A DNA stretch of 64,000 nt, taken from positions 1 to 64,000 of the forward strand of contig DATAUC010000038.1 of NCBI GenBank assembly GCA_036268485.1, given 5' to 3'. The notes below the pieces were generated by a model. That model searched no databases and was not told the DNA's origin. It was given only the letters and a program-made list of their open reading frames with translations. The DNA comes from Bog-473 sp036268485 (GTDB lineage Bacteria > Actinomycetota > Acidimicrobiia > Acidimicrobiales > RAAP-2). The position numbers were made by a program, and so were the translations under genes. This document shows, one piece after another, positions 16,597-25,170 of the stretch; the stretch's first letter is position 1, and the number at the start of each line of letters is the position of its first letter.

Positions 16597-17121
16597 ATGT
16601 TGCTGCACAAGGCCAAATTTGGAATCGGCATTGCTGCCGTCGGCATGGCGGCGGTTCTCATTCCGGCCGCCCCAGCTTTGGCCGGAGTCCACACCACGGC
16701 CACGGTGGCCGCCTCCAAGGGATCCAATCCCAACAGCACTGTGTGCAAGCTGGAGAAGGCCCAGCTCGCCCAGGAATCGTCCAAGCAGGAAACGGCGTTG
16801 GAGACGGCGCTCGAAGCAGGCAACTGGAAGGTGGCCCAGAAGGACCTGACCACCGTCTACAACGCAGGCCTCAAGTCCGAGAACCAGCTCATTACCTCGC
16901 TCAAGAGCGCCCCTTCCAAAGTGCAGGCGGCCATAAAGACGGCGCTGAAGGCCATTCCAGCCGAAGAGAAGGCCGTCAAGAACTCCAAGAGCGTGGCCCA
17001 ATTCGAGAAGGCCGAAGAGAAGGCCGTAACCAGCTCGGCATTCACCAAGGCCGGCAAGGTCGTCGAGACCTACATCACCGGGCTGTGTGGGCCACTCACG
17101 GCCACCCCTCCCACCACCTGA
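16597..17121 (+). CDS. Small secreted helical protein of unknown function
   Basis: 174 residues. A Sec signal peptide spans residues 1-29 (ending AAPALA). The mature part is rich in Ala, Lys and Glu and should be largely helical, with repeated short blocks such as KAIPAEEKAVKNSKSV and EKAEEKAVTSSAF. Two Cys residues (one in NSTVCKLEK, one in ITGLCG) could form a disulfide. No family was recognised. It has no clear operon partner: hipA lies upstream and a gene-poor stretch downstream. Confidence 0.65.
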   Translation: MLLHKAKFGIGIAAVGMAAVLIPAAPALAGVHTTATVAASKGSNPNSTVCKLEKAQLAQESSKQETALETALEAGNWKVAQKDLTTVYNAGLKSENQLITSLKSAPSKVQAAIKTALKAIPAEEKAVKNSKSVAQFEKAEEKAVTSSAFTKAGKVVETYITGLCGPLTATPPTT

Positions 17122-17571
17122 TCGCTAGGTCGAGTTCAGGGCACTCTCGTCCCATCGCAGCCGGTCGACTGCATCGGCCCCCGTGCCGCCCGCAGTTGGC
17201 TGCTCGCTCCCAGCACGAGTGGCACCGACCAGTGCCGCGCAGCGTGGCGGCCGTGGGACGCCTGCAGGACACCCAGGTCATAGCCACCTGAGCAACACGA
17301 TGACCGACGGTCACTCGGTGCGAAGCCATCACAAGATAAGCCAATGCGGCGAAGTCCGCGCTGGAGTCACAGCCGGCCCAGCAGGTCGGCCCACAGTGCA
17401 CCGATGTCCCACACTGTCCGCTGGTGGCGACCGCGTCATTGCGCTACAGCGCCGGGTTGCCGGTCACGGACTTGAACGGATCTCACGTCAAGAACGCTGA
17501 CATTTCGTCAGGAAGTCTGGGATGTCGTGGCCGCCGCAATGCACTTGGCAGGTGACGCCGACGTCGGAAGC
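17122..17571. other. Gene-poor stretch
   Basis: About 450 bases with only short frames on both strands, none resembling a known family and none with a convincing start. It precedes a recognisable gene relic on the minus strand and may be decayed coding sequence. Confidence 0.4.
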
Positions 17572-17716
17572 CGTCAGGATCCTCAATGAAGGTCGACTCA
17601 ATGCCCAGCTTGGGCTGCGCCAAGTGGAGCAGGTTGTAGGTGTCGCGGTAGAGGGCGGCCGAGGAAACAACGTCGGCCCCGCTCTCAGCCAGGTTGACAG
17701 CCGTTCGCCGCCGGGC
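17572..17716 (-). pseudogene. Relic of an O-acetylhomoserine sulfhydrylase-like gene
   Basis: The minus strand reads AVNLAESGADVVSSAALYRD, then TYNLLHLAQPKLGIESTFIE and DPDGF. This matches the PLP-dependent Cys/Met metabolism enzymes (MetY/MetZ type) around the segment SALYGGTYNLF--TLPKLGI. Only about 48 residues survive, without the PLP-binding lysine. No start or further domain is found on either side. It cannot encode an enzyme. Confidence 0.6.
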
Positions 17717-17718
17717 GA

Positions 17719-17913
17719 CTAAAAGCCAGAGCCACCACTTCCTGAACCGCTACCCGAATTACCCGACGTCGTCTTGGTGTTCGATTGTCCGCTCGACGAA
17801 CCACCACTGCTGGAGCCACAGGCCGCAGCAGTGACGCCGAAAATGACGACAATCGCAACCGGGGTGAGACGGCGTGCCAGCTTTCGGTGCACCGCTGGAA
17901 CTCGATTCAACAT
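17719..17913 (-). CDS. Tiny lipoprotein ending in GGSGF
   Basis: 64 residues. A positively charged N terminus (VHRKLARR) and a hydrophobic stretch lead to the lipobox TAAACG. The mature part is only about 33 residues of Ser, Gly and Thr and ends SGSGGSGF. The start is set by an excellent ribosome site, AAGGAGGA, eight bases before the ATG at 17913. With no folded domain it may be a spacer-type surface lipopeptide. The same GG[SA]GF ending occurs on the proteins at 20417-20953 and 27036-27485. It is the last gene of the minus-strand envelope block. Confidence 0.65.
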   Translation of the reverse strand: MLNRVPAVHRKLARRLTPVAIVVIFGVTAAACGSSSGGSSSGQSNTKTTSGNSGSGSGSGGSGF

Positions 17914-18004
17914 GTTGTGTGTCCTCCTTGCACTCACACAATGAGAGCGCATAGGGAATACGGCTGACGCACTACGAAGGATTCCCATCGCCCCACGACA
18001 ACGA

Positions 18005-18760
18005 CTACCAGACGCCGGGAACCAGCCTCCATCGGACTTGAGCGCGATAGGTGTCGTACTGCTCGTTGGTCGCAAGCATGCGATCCTCTGCCCGCGCCCG
18101 ACCGATATTGCATCCGGTAATGAAGATCATGACAAGCGCGTTCCACACCGAAATGCTCTGCAGTACGTAGCCGGCCTGAAGTAAGAGATACGAGGCGTAA
18201 ATAGGATGGCGGACCATGGCATAGGGCCCACGTCGGACCAGACCTCTATCAGCTGCGGCGAAGCCGAAGGAACGACCAAGCGTGAGGAACGAAGCAACGC
18301 AAATGGCCAATCCAACACACTGGACAACCAGCCCGGCCTCGAATCCCCAATGCGGATGCGCACCGACCGGGCGAAAGAGCACGCCGCCGAACGTCCCGCC
18401 GAACGCAAAAACCCAGTCACCGGTTCGTCGGCTCACGGTCTTTGCCGGTCGCCGGACGAGATAGGCCACCACTACCCACGTCTGTTCGACCAGAAATGCT
18501 GCACCAATAAAGCGGTGGGTCTGCTGATAGGACCGCAAGCTGGCCTCCGCAAAGAGCGCGGCGCCGCCCGCTCCGACCAGATTGGCCAAAATCCCCAAGA
18601 CACGTTTCTGGGGAGCAGACAGAAAATCGGGTTCCAGCCAACGCTGCCGCAAGGCACGAGACGGCGGGGGACGGTCCGGGTGGAGCGAAAATTCGGCTGG
18701 CACTGGTGCAGCACAATCAGGACCAACGCCCGCCTTTACCGAGGCGGACTGACGGATCAT
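18005..18760 (-). CDS. ICMT/PEMT-like membrane methyltransferase
   Basis: 251 residues with about five membrane helices. The C-terminal half carries the isoprenylcysteine carboxyl methyltransferase pattern: RGPYAMVRHPIYASYLLL, then EDRMLATNEQYDTYRAQVRW ending RLVPGVW. These enzymes methylate lipophilic substrates with SAM at the membrane. The ATG overlaps the stop of the DoxX gene (ATGA), so they are translationally coupled. Next to a lipid hydroxylase, the substrate may be a lipid or isoprenoid. The exact substrate cannot be read. Confidence 0.75.
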   Translation of the reverse strand: MIRQSASVKAGVGPDCAAPVPAEFSLHPDRPPPSRALRQRWLEPDFLSAPQKRVLGILANLVGAGGAALFAEASLRSYQQTHRFIGAAFLVEQTWVVVAYLVRRPAKTVSRRTGDWVFAFGGTFGGVLFRPVGAHPHWGFEAGLVVQCVGLAICVASFLTLGRSFGFAAADRGLVRRGPYAMVRHPIYASYLLLQAGYVLQSISVWNALVMIFITGCNIGRARAEDRMLATNEQYDTYRAQVRWRLVPGVW

Positions 18761-19275
18761 TCCTTCAACGCGGCGATGCGCGGCCCAGCCAGTGCGTCAA
18801 CGCTGAATCGACCGGCACCCGAAGCCCCAACAAGGATGGCCAGAACGGCAAGCGCAAGATTGATTTGGTAGCCGGGAGGAGCGGTGTGCGACGACAGTCC
18901 GGTCGACCAGGTGACGGTGATCATGGCCATCACCATGTCGGCGAAGAGGGCAAATCCAACGAGGCGCGTACCCAGCCCGAGAGCAATGGCGATCCCGCCA
19001 CCGAGTTCGGTGATACCGCCCAGAACAGCGAAGAACCCTCCCGGATGCAGATGCGCTGTGTTCGAGAAGTAGAGCGCCGTGCCGTGAATTCCAAGTCCGT
19101 TGAACCACCCGAAGAGCTTCCCGCCCCCGTAATAGATGAAGATCCAGGCCAGCCCGATGCGAGCGGCGACAAGGCCGAGGTCTGTCGGAAGCGCTGCTGG
19201 GCGGGTGCCGAAGATGACCCCAAGCAATGTTTGGACGCGGGACGTACCGCTCGCGGGCAATGGAGCGGTCACCAT
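18757..19275 (-). CDS. DoxX-family membrane protein
   Basis: 172 residues, four membrane helices. GLAWIFIYYGGGKLFGWF and GGITELGGGIAIALGLGTR are typical of DoxX. Family members associate with quinol- or thiol-linked redox processes, but most have no defined role. The start overlaps the stop of the sterol-desaturase-like gene (ATGA) and the stop overlaps the methyltransferase start, making a tight three-gene unit. It could supply or sense electrons for the hydroxylase; this is inference. Confidence 0.85.
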   Translation of the reverse strand: MVTAPLPASGTSRVQTLLGVIFGTRPAALPTDLGLVAARIGLAWIFIYYGGGKLFGWFNGLGIHGTALYFSNTAHLHPGGFFAVLGGITELGGGIAIALGLGTRLVGFALFADMVMAMITVTWSTGLSSHTAPPGYQINLALAVLAILVGASGAGRFSVDALAGPRIAALKE

Positions 19276-20390
19276 CAGACCATCACGCTTTCTTTCGGAC
19301 TGCCAGGTGCCACGTCTAATGTTGCCTGCATCGATTGTTCGGCTGGCATTTGAGCCTCTTCCCGAACGGACGTGAGGTTCATCGGGCCTTGTATCGGGCG
19401 AAACGGGGCCACGAGTTGCGCCACGAAGACCTTGAAATGATGCGAACGATCCCCTGCCTGTTCGACAATCAACGGCCGACCCGGCATCCCGGTGTCAGTC
19501 CTGATGGTCTCGGGGGTGGGGAATACAGCCCTGTGAAACAGTTGATCCCAGACCGTCAGGGCGAAACCGAGATTGACATCTTGTGGTCCGTCCAACTTGT
19601 GATGAATGCGGTGAAAGTTCGGACTGACAAAAACCCGTTCGAGCGGCCCGAATCCCAAATTGGTGTTGGAGTGTGCGAACGCCACCGTGAGTCCATACAC
19701 GACAAGGAGAGTCGAAGACAACGCTCCGTTGGCCAGGAGCACGATCCCGGGGAGGAGCGCGATGAGATAGGAGACATGAATGAAGGGATGCGTGCGAAAG
19801 ACCGTGAGCACGCTCATGTCCTCTTGGGAGTGGTGCACCTCATGGAAGCGCCAGAGCATCCGCACCCGGTGGTTTCCCAGATGGGCCAGCCAATTCAACC
19901 CATCCATGGCGATGAAGATGACGGCGATGGCTCCCCAACGGGGCACCGTTCCGATCCTGCCCAGAATCAACCATGGGAGCGCTCGGTGGACTACCTCCGA
20001 GAACGAGATCGAGAGCGCCGTGATGAGAGGCACGGAGACCAAGGCGTTGAGCAACGTCCAGAGCACGTCATGGCGATGACCGCGGGCAATAAGGGGCCGC
20101 CGTTGGGCCGGTCGCACCCGCTCCACAATAAGGAAAACCCCGACCATCGCCAGCGTCAACGGGCCGATCACGATCGTTCGGAGGCTGGTCACCGAGCTGC
20201 CCAGGTCGGCGCCCCACCAATGATTGGCCCAACCTAACCCGACCAGAACCGCGGCGACGATCACGATCGAGCAAGCCGGAAGGTACACCCGCGACGACAC
20301 GGCGGACCTCGCCCTGCCCACAAACCCACTGCTGCGCCGCACAGGCGCCGAAGTCAGGAGGCGATTGGGCACATGTAGAACAGTCGTCAT
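19275..20390 (-). CDS. Sterol desaturase / fatty acid hydroxylase superfamily protein
   Basis: 371 residues, membrane protein with the di-iron histidine clusters of the family: HLGNH, then WRFHEVHHS, then a distal NFHRIHHK. Four or five helices surround them. The family hydroxylates or desaturates lipids with O2. The C-terminal 60 residues beyond the domain look disordered. It is first in a coupled unit with DoxX and an ICMT-like methyltransferase, so a lipid hydroxylation-plus-methylation pathway is possible. The lipid is unknown; a polyprenoid, sterol or hopanoid are all options. Confidence 0.82.
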   Translation of the reverse strand: MTTVLHVPNRLLTSAPVRRSSGFVGRARSAVSSRVYLPACSIVIVAAVLVGLGWANHWWGADLGSSVTSLRTIVIGPLTLAMVGVFLIVERVRPAQRRPLIARGHRHDVLWTLLNALVSVPLITALSISFSEVVHRALPWLILGRIGTVPRWGAIAVIFIAMDGLNWLAHLGNHRVRMLWRFHEVHHSQEDMSVLTVFRTHPFIHVSYLIALLPGIVLLANGALSSTLLVVYGLTVAFAHSNTNLGFGPLERVFVSPNFHRIHHKLDGPQDVNLGFALTVWDQLFHRAVFPTPETIRTDTGMPGRPLIVEQAGDRSHHFKVFVAQLVAPFRPIQGPMNLTSVREEAQMPAEQSMQATLDVAPGSPKESVMV

Positions 20391-20416
20391 AACAACCTCT
20401 CAGCCTGAACCGGGCT

Positions 20417-20953
20417 TTAGAACCCAGCTCCCCCGGAACTCGCTGTCGTCGGAGTAGAACTCGAACCTGATGCCTTCGACTTTGCCGTGACTACCGCTGT
20501 CCATGTGCCCCATTTGTCAGTCACATCGCCGTTGACCTGTCCAGGAGCCGAGTCTCCAACGAACGAATAGAGCCCTTTGCCCGAGTAGGTCACTTGATGG
20601 ACCCCGGAACGAGTCACTGAACCGAGCTTCGACGCGCTCACGCCGTTCCCCGCAGTTGCCTTGGCCGTTCCCTTGGGCAGCACGAGTGCGGGCCAGACCT
20701 TCAGACAGGCGGCCGTGCAGGGCGTCTTGCTGGGCTTCAAGGTATAGAGAGTCTTTCCGCTGACCAGCACCTTGCCGACCTTGGCGCTGGTGGCCGTCGA
20801 AACGACGACCTTCTTCACTGCGACGGTACTGGCATCGGCGGTGCTGACGGCGACGGCCGATCCGGCCAGCCCTCCTAGGGCCATGGCGGCGACGGCGATC
20901 CGTCCGGCTGAGAGTCGATGCATAGTGATCCGGCGTTCGTTCTTCGGTTTCAT
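20417..20953 (-). CDS. Secreted COG4315-like protein ending in GGAGF
   Basis: 178 residues from the chosen ATG. A signal peptide covers residues 11-40 (MHRLSAGRIAVAAMALGGLA). The mature domain matches the Lipoprotein_15 / COG4315 type: GKTLYTLKPSKTPCTAACLK with VWPAL, and KGLYSFVGDSAPGQ with GTWTAV, two copies of the G-LY-F motif. Members are secreted, of uncertain function, sometimes linked to redox or metal roles. A Ser/Thr linker precedes the C-terminal SSGGAGF. The ATG at 20953 has GGAGG 12 bases upstream; an inner ATG at 20921 is the alternative. Confidence 0.75.
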   Translation of the reverse strand: MKPKNERRITMHRLSAGRIAVAAMALGGLAGSAVAVSTADASTVAVKKVVVSTATSAKVGKVLVSGKTLYTLKPSKTPCTAACLKVWPALVLPKGTAKATAGNGVSASKLGSVTRSGVHQVTYSGKGLYSFVGDSAPGQVNGDVTDKWGTWTAVVTAKSKASGSSSTPTTASSGGAGF

Positions 20954-21046
20954 GGTCTTGGCAGCCTCCAGAACAAGGACATTTGTCTCTGTAGTGACTA
21001 CGGGCGGGCTGGGCCAAGAGATTGCGCCCAGGTCTGCCACACGCCG

Positions 21047-22096
21047 CTACAGCGAGTCCAGCGCCCGTTGCCGGGCGGCAATCGTCTGTCGCACCGCCTC
21101 ATCACCGGGTCCGCCCGACGTAGGCGCCTCATCCCCGGAGAAAGCAGCACCGACCAAAGAGCGGAGCGTCGCCGCCGTCGACGACGTCAATGCTCCCAAG
21201 TCGTAACCACCTTCAAGCAACGCGAGCACGCGACCATCAGTGGGAGCGAACCCAGCAACCACCCGGGCTAGCTGCCCGAAGTCGGCACTCGAGAGCGACA
21301 GCTGGGCCAAAGGATCCGCCCGATGGGCATCAAAACCGGCCGAGATCAGCACCCATGTCGGAGCGAATGCCTCGACGACCGGTGCCGCCACTTCCTCCAA
21401 AGCCCGAAGCACCACGTCACCAGTGGCACCAGCCGGCAGCGGCACATTCACTGTCAGCCCCGATGCCTCGGGCCCGCCCACTTGATTGGCCCATCCGGTC
21501 CCGGGGTAGAAGGGCGACTGATGGGTCGAGACGTAGAGCACCGACGGGTTGTCCCAGAAGATGTCCTGCGTGCCGTTCCCATGATGCACGTCCCAATCGA
21601 CAATGCAGACCCGCTCCCCTTCGGCAACCAGTGCGGCCGCCGTCACGGCGACGTTGTTCAGAAGACAAAAGCCCATGGCTCGATCGGCCAAGGCGTGATG
21701 GCCTGGAGGGCGTGTAACGACAAACGCAGCACCGGACCCTCGATCCCGCAATGACGCAACGGCTTGCAGTCCGCCTCCCGCCGACAGCAAAGCCGCGTCC
21801 CACGAGTCGACCCCGGCGAACGTGTCCGGATCGAGGTTGCCTCCCCCAGTACGGCACAGCGTTTCCAATCGGGCGAGGTGGTCAGCCGTGTGGACGCGAA
21901 GAAGAGCCTCGGAAGGGGCCGGTACCGTGGGAATCAATTCGAGTGACTCGCCGAGTTCAGATGCCACTTCGGCCACGCCAGCCATGGCAGCGTTAATGCG
22001 GGCCGGCTGCTCAGGGTGCCCGCCACCGTGATGGAGCGCCACGCCAGCGGCATTGAAGCCGCCGGATGGCCCGACCACGGTCAGCGCGGAGCTCAC
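21047..22096 (-). CDS. Histone-deacetylase-superfamily hydrolase
   Basis: 349 residues with the arginase/deacetylase metal site: RPPGHHAL (catalytic His pair), GFCLLNNVAVTA, the zinc ligands in VDWDVHHGNGTQ, and later ISAGFDAHRADPL with LEGGYDL. It resembles bacterial class II HDAC-like or acetylpolyamine amidohydrolases, which remove acyl groups from amines. The GTG start overlaps the pimA stop (GTGA), implying translational coupling to a lipid glycosylation gene, although a functional link is not obvious. Confidence 0.88.
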   Translation of the reverse strand: MSSALTVVGPSGGFNAAGVALHHGGGHPEQPARINAAMAGVAEVASELGESLELIPTVPAPSEALLRVHTADHLARLETLCRTGGGNLDPDTFAGVDSWDAALLSAGGGLQAVASLRDRGSGAAFVVTRPPGHHALADRAMGFCLLNNVAVTAAALVAEGERVCIVDWDVHHGNGTQDIFWDNPSVLYVSTHQSPFYPGTGWANQVGGPEASGLTVNVPLPAGATGDVVLRALEEVAAPVVEAFAPTWVLISAGFDAHRADPLAQLSLSSADFGQLARVVAGFAPTDGRVLALLEGGYDLGALTSSTAATLRSLVGAAFSGDEAPTSGGPGDEAVRQTIAARQRALDSL

Positions 22097-23397
22097 AACG
22101 ACGGCCGCAACCGCTTTTCCCGCTTGGGCTTGTCAATGACCTTCGTCTTCGCCTTGACCTTGGTGTCCATCTTCGCTCGCTTTTTCACACCTGCGTTCAA
22201 TTTCAACGCGGCTGTTTCCAGCTTTGCTTCCGCCTTGGCCTTGGCTTTCATGCGGTGCTCATCAGCGTCGTAGCGCGCGATGGCCCGCTGGTAGACCTCT
22301 ACGTAGCGCTCGGCCAGCGAGTCCATTGACCAACCCTGCGCGTGCGCTTCGGCTGCCTTGAGTGCCTCGGGCGATGACTGACCGCTGCCCTCGGCCGCAT
22401 CAGCCAACGCCACACCGAGCGCACGGGAGAGGGCGGGAATGTCGCCCGGCGGGAAAAGCGTGGCGTGACCCCCTGCAGCCATCCGGTACCCCTCAAGGTC
22501 CGAGGCCACCACGGCACAACGGGCCGCCATGCCTTCGAGCACCACCATGCCAAAGGACTCACCGCGCAGGGATGGGGCACACAAAATGTCGGCCCCGGCT
22601 AGGCGGGACGCCACCTCATCATCGGTCAGCATGCCGAGCCACTTGACCCGGTCGGACTCGGGATGGCGGCGGTGCTGCACCTCGTTCTCGGGACCGTCGC
22701 CGGCCACCCACAACATGGCTGGGCGATCGACATGGGCGAACGCATCGAGCAGCACGCTGAGACCCTTGCGATTCTCATGACGACCCAGGAACAGAATTAT
22801 CGGGACGTCACTGGGGACCGGTTCGGCCGTGGCGAAGCGCTCCATGTCGACGCCGTTGAACAGCACCTCGAAATCGCCACCCCCGGACAAAAGCCCCGTC
22901 TCCCGAGCCGCTTCGGACACGGCCACCCGGATCTGCAAGCGGAACCCGACCAATTTGGCCAAGGGCTTGAGGATCGGCACCCAACGACTGACGCCGGCTC
23001 GGTGGTAGGTACCCACCATGGGGAGCGGCGCGCTGAGAATGAATCCGTAGGGCGTGACAGGCGCCAGCGGCTCGTGAATATGGAGCACGTCGAATTCGCC
23101 GTGGCGGACGTAGCGCTCGGCCCGCGCCGCCGCCCGGAAGGAGATGGAGACCGGGGCCACTGAGCCGTTGGATCGAACCCCGGTTGGGCTTCCCACCACG
23201 AACACATCGTCGGGCTCGAACCCTTCGGCGCCTTCTCCCCCGCCGTGGGAGCCGAAATCCTTCACCACTTCATCGTCGGGGCCCAGCACCGTCACGTGAT
23301 GGCCCAACTTTCGTAGGGCACGAGACAAGCCGAACACCTGGCCCTGGACACCGCCGGGACGGGACAGCGAATAGGGCGACAGCATGGCAATCTTCAT
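22093..23397 (-). CDS. pimA: Phosphatidyl-myo-inositol mannosyltransferase PimA
   Basis: 434 residues, GT4 family, GT-B fold. It begins MKIAMLSPYSLSRPGGVQGQ, the PimA-type N terminus. The C-terminal half has FLGRHENRKGLSVLLDAF and RGESFGMVVLEGMAA with the E-x7-E pair. It should add the first mannose from GDP-mannose to phosphatidylinositol on the inner face of the membrane. The start at 23397 fits the conserved N terminus; the open frame further upstream is not family-like. An unusual tail of about 50 Lys/Ala-rich residues (KAKAKAEAKLETAA) follows the catalytic domain. The gene follows patA-like by 10 bases. Confidence 0.9.
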   Translation of the reverse strand: MKIAMLSPYSLSRPGGVQGQVFGLSRALRKLGHHVTVLGPDDEVVKDFGSHGGGEGAEGFEPDDVFVVGSPTGVRSNGSVAPVSISFRAAARAERYVRHGEFDVLHIHEPLAPVTPYGFILSAPLPMVGTYHRAGVSRWVPILKPLAKLVGFRLQIRVAVSEAARETGLLSGGGDFEVLFNGVDMERFATAEPVPSDVPIILFLGRHENRKGLSVLLDAFAHVDRPAMLWVAGDGPENEVQHRRHPESDRVKWLGMLTDDEVASRLAGADILCAPSLRGESFGMVVLEGMAARCAVVASDLEGYRMAAGGHATLFPPGDIPALSRALGVALADAAEGSGQSSPEALKAAEAHAQGWSMDSLAERYVEVYQRAIARYDADEHRMKAKAKAEAKLETAALKLNAGVKKRAKMDTKVKAKTKVIDKPKREKRLRPSL

Positions 23398-23407
23398 GAG
23401 CGGATCC

Positions 23408-24319
23408 TCATGCGTCGACCATCCGGTCACTGGGCCAGTTGGGCTGGTAGAGGTGCCACTGCTCGGGATGGCGCAGGATGAACCCCTCAAAGCAGGTTGC
23501 CAGTTCCTGGGTGAGACGGGCCACGTCGGCCCTCAGAGAGCCCGATCGGGTCGTATCGAGGGGCGGCAGCACGACCCCAGTGTGCCAAGCTCCCGGCCCG
23601 GCGTAGACCACGGTGGGCAGGAGGGCGGCCCCCGTTCGCAGGGCCAACGTGGCCGGGCCACTGGGCAGGGTGGTTTTCTCTCCGAAGAACTCGACATCGA
23701 CGCCGTTGCCCACCAGATCACGATCGCTGACCAGCCCCACCAGCAATCCCGCCTTGAGGGCGCGCAAAATGGCCGCGCCTGAGCCGTCGCCCATCGGCAC
23801 GGCAGTGAGACCCATCTCCGCCCGCTGCTTTATGAACCATTCGAACAGCTCGGGCGGATCGAGGGTCTCCACCACGGCCGTCATCGGCATACCCTCTAGA
23901 GCCAGCCAGGCGCCGCCCCATTCCCAACTGCCCACATGGGGCAACGCCATGATGACACCGCGACCTTTCGCCATGGCCGCACGCAGGACGTCGTCGCCGC
24001 GCTCCATTCGCATGTGGGCGTAGACCTCGTCGCTTCCGGTGAAGGGTAGGCGGGCACCATCCGCCCAGTAGCGGGCGTATTCGGCATAGGTCCGCCGACT
24101 CCAGCGATGCACTAACCGGGGATCGGGCTCCACCCCATCGACGCATTCAGACGCCAGGATCCGCCGCATGTGGCGTTCATTCATGGCCAGATTGGCCCCA
24201 CCACGCCAACTCATGACTTTGCTGACGCCACCTGCCACTCCCCGCGACACCGGTTCAGGCAATCGGCCCATGGCTGTGGCGAGTGCCTTGTACGTCAGAG
24301 ACTTCGATTTGGCCCCCAC
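23408..24319 (-). CDS. Phosphatidylinositol mannoside acyltransferase (PatA-like)
   Basis: 303 residues of the LPLAT/lauroyl-acyltransferase (HtrB-like) family. The catalytic block is PHVGSWEWGG (H-x4-E form), followed by ETLDPPELFEWFIKQRAEMG and VSDRDL. In actinobacteria the protein at this position, between pgsA and pimA, acylates the 6-position of the PIM mannose using acyl-CoA. It lies in the conserved order pgsA, patA, pimA with short gaps. An N-terminal amphipathic segment suggests membrane attachment without true transmembrane helices. Confidence 0.88.
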   Translation of the reverse strand: MGAKSKSLTYKALATAMGRLPEPVSRGVAGGVSKVMSWRGGANLAMNERHMRRILASECVDGVEPDPRLVHRWSRRTYAEYARYWADGARLPFTGSDEVYAHMRMERGDDVLRAAMAKGRGVIMALPHVGSWEWGGAWLALEGMPMTAVVETLDPPELFEWFIKQRAEMGLTAVPMGDGSGAAILRALKAGLLVGLVSDRDLVGNGVDVEFFGEKTTLPSGPATLALRTGAALLPTVVYAGPGAWHTGVVLPPLDTTRSGSLRADVARLTQELATCFEGFILRHPEQWHLYQPNWPSDRMVDA

Positions 24320-24348
24320 GACCTACACCGCCAGCGCAATGCGCTGGC

Positions 24349-25170
24349 TCAGGTGGAAGGTCCGCGTGTCGAGCGGTGGGATTCGGAACCCGAACGACGA
24401 GCCCTCAACGTGCGGCTGGAGCGGCTGCTCAGAGCCTCCTGGCGACGAGCCCGCCAACGACCAACCGGAGCGCCAGTGGTCTGACTGAATGAGCCACGCG
24501 GCACGGCAGCACCTTCGCGCCAGGTGCGCCAGCGCGATTCGACCTTGCCTTCGCGCCAAGCGGCCAGACGGGTCTGCGTCGCCTTGTCTTTACCGGAAGC
24601 GAGATTCCACACCTTCACGAAACGGGTTATCGCCGTTACCGAAATAAGGGCCAACATGACCCAGAGGACGGGGAGGAGAAACGAGGCGTCCAGGAAGCCA
24701 ATGCCGAGCAGGATCATGCGCTCCGCTCGCTCCATGAGCCCACCCTTGGCCGAGAGGCCCAGCGACTCCGCCTTGGCCCGCTCATATGAGACCAGCGCCG
24801 TGACGCCGAGCACGGCCAGTGGCAAAACAGCCAAGTGACCTTCGTGCCGGCCAATCAAGTACCAGGCCACCCCGCCCATCAGAACGGCGTCGGCGACACG
24901 GTCCGTGGTCGAGTCGAAGAACGCCCCCCGCACCGAGGCCGTACCGGCGGCCTTGGCTACCGGCCCGTCCAGTAGGTCGTGCAGTCCCGTAAGAATCAAG
25001 AGCGCGATGGCAATGTGCATGTGTCCGGTGGCGACGGCGATGGCGGTGGCCGAAGCCGAAATCAGACCTGTTGCCGTTAAAACGTCAGCGGTGATGCCTC
25101 GGCGATGGAGTGCGTTGCCGACTGGTCCAGTGGACCTGTCGACCGCACTGCGCCAGCGACCGTCGAACAT
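24349..25170 (-). CDS. pgsA: Phosphatidylinositol phosphate synthase (CDP-alcohol phosphatidyltransferase)
   Basis: 273 residues. The CDP-alcohol phosphotransferase motif is LLDGPVAKAAGTA, then GAFFDSTTDRVAD, which keeps the DG, the G and the last two metal Asp residues but has Lys where most members have Arg (AK for AR). About six helices. By position ahead of patA and pimA it should make phosphatidylinositol phosphate from CDP-diacylglycerol and inositol phosphate. The start at 25170 has GAGGAG four to five bases upstream. A C-terminal extension of about 70 Arg/Ser-rich residues (RSSRTLRARRSGSESH) is unusual. Confidence 0.87.
   Translation of the reverse strand: MFDGRWRSAVDRSTGPVGNALHRRGITADVLTATGLISASATAIAVATGHMHIAIALLILTGLHDLLDGPVAKAAGTASVRGAFFDSTTDRVADAVLMGGVAWYLIGRHEGHLAVLPLAVLGVTALVSYERAKAESLGLSAKGGLMERAERMILLGIGFLDASFLLPVLWVMLALISVTAITRFVKVWNLASGKDKATQTRLAAWREGKVESRWRTWREGAAVPRGSFSQTTGAPVGRWRARRQEALSSRSSRTLRARRSGSESHRSTRGPST

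Noticed and set aside
19335..20237. A 300-codon open frame on the plus strand
   Set aside because: It lies antisense to the sterol-desaturase-like gene, whose histidine motifs and coupled neighbours are clear. The plus-strand product is rich in His, Arg and Gly with no recognisable fold.
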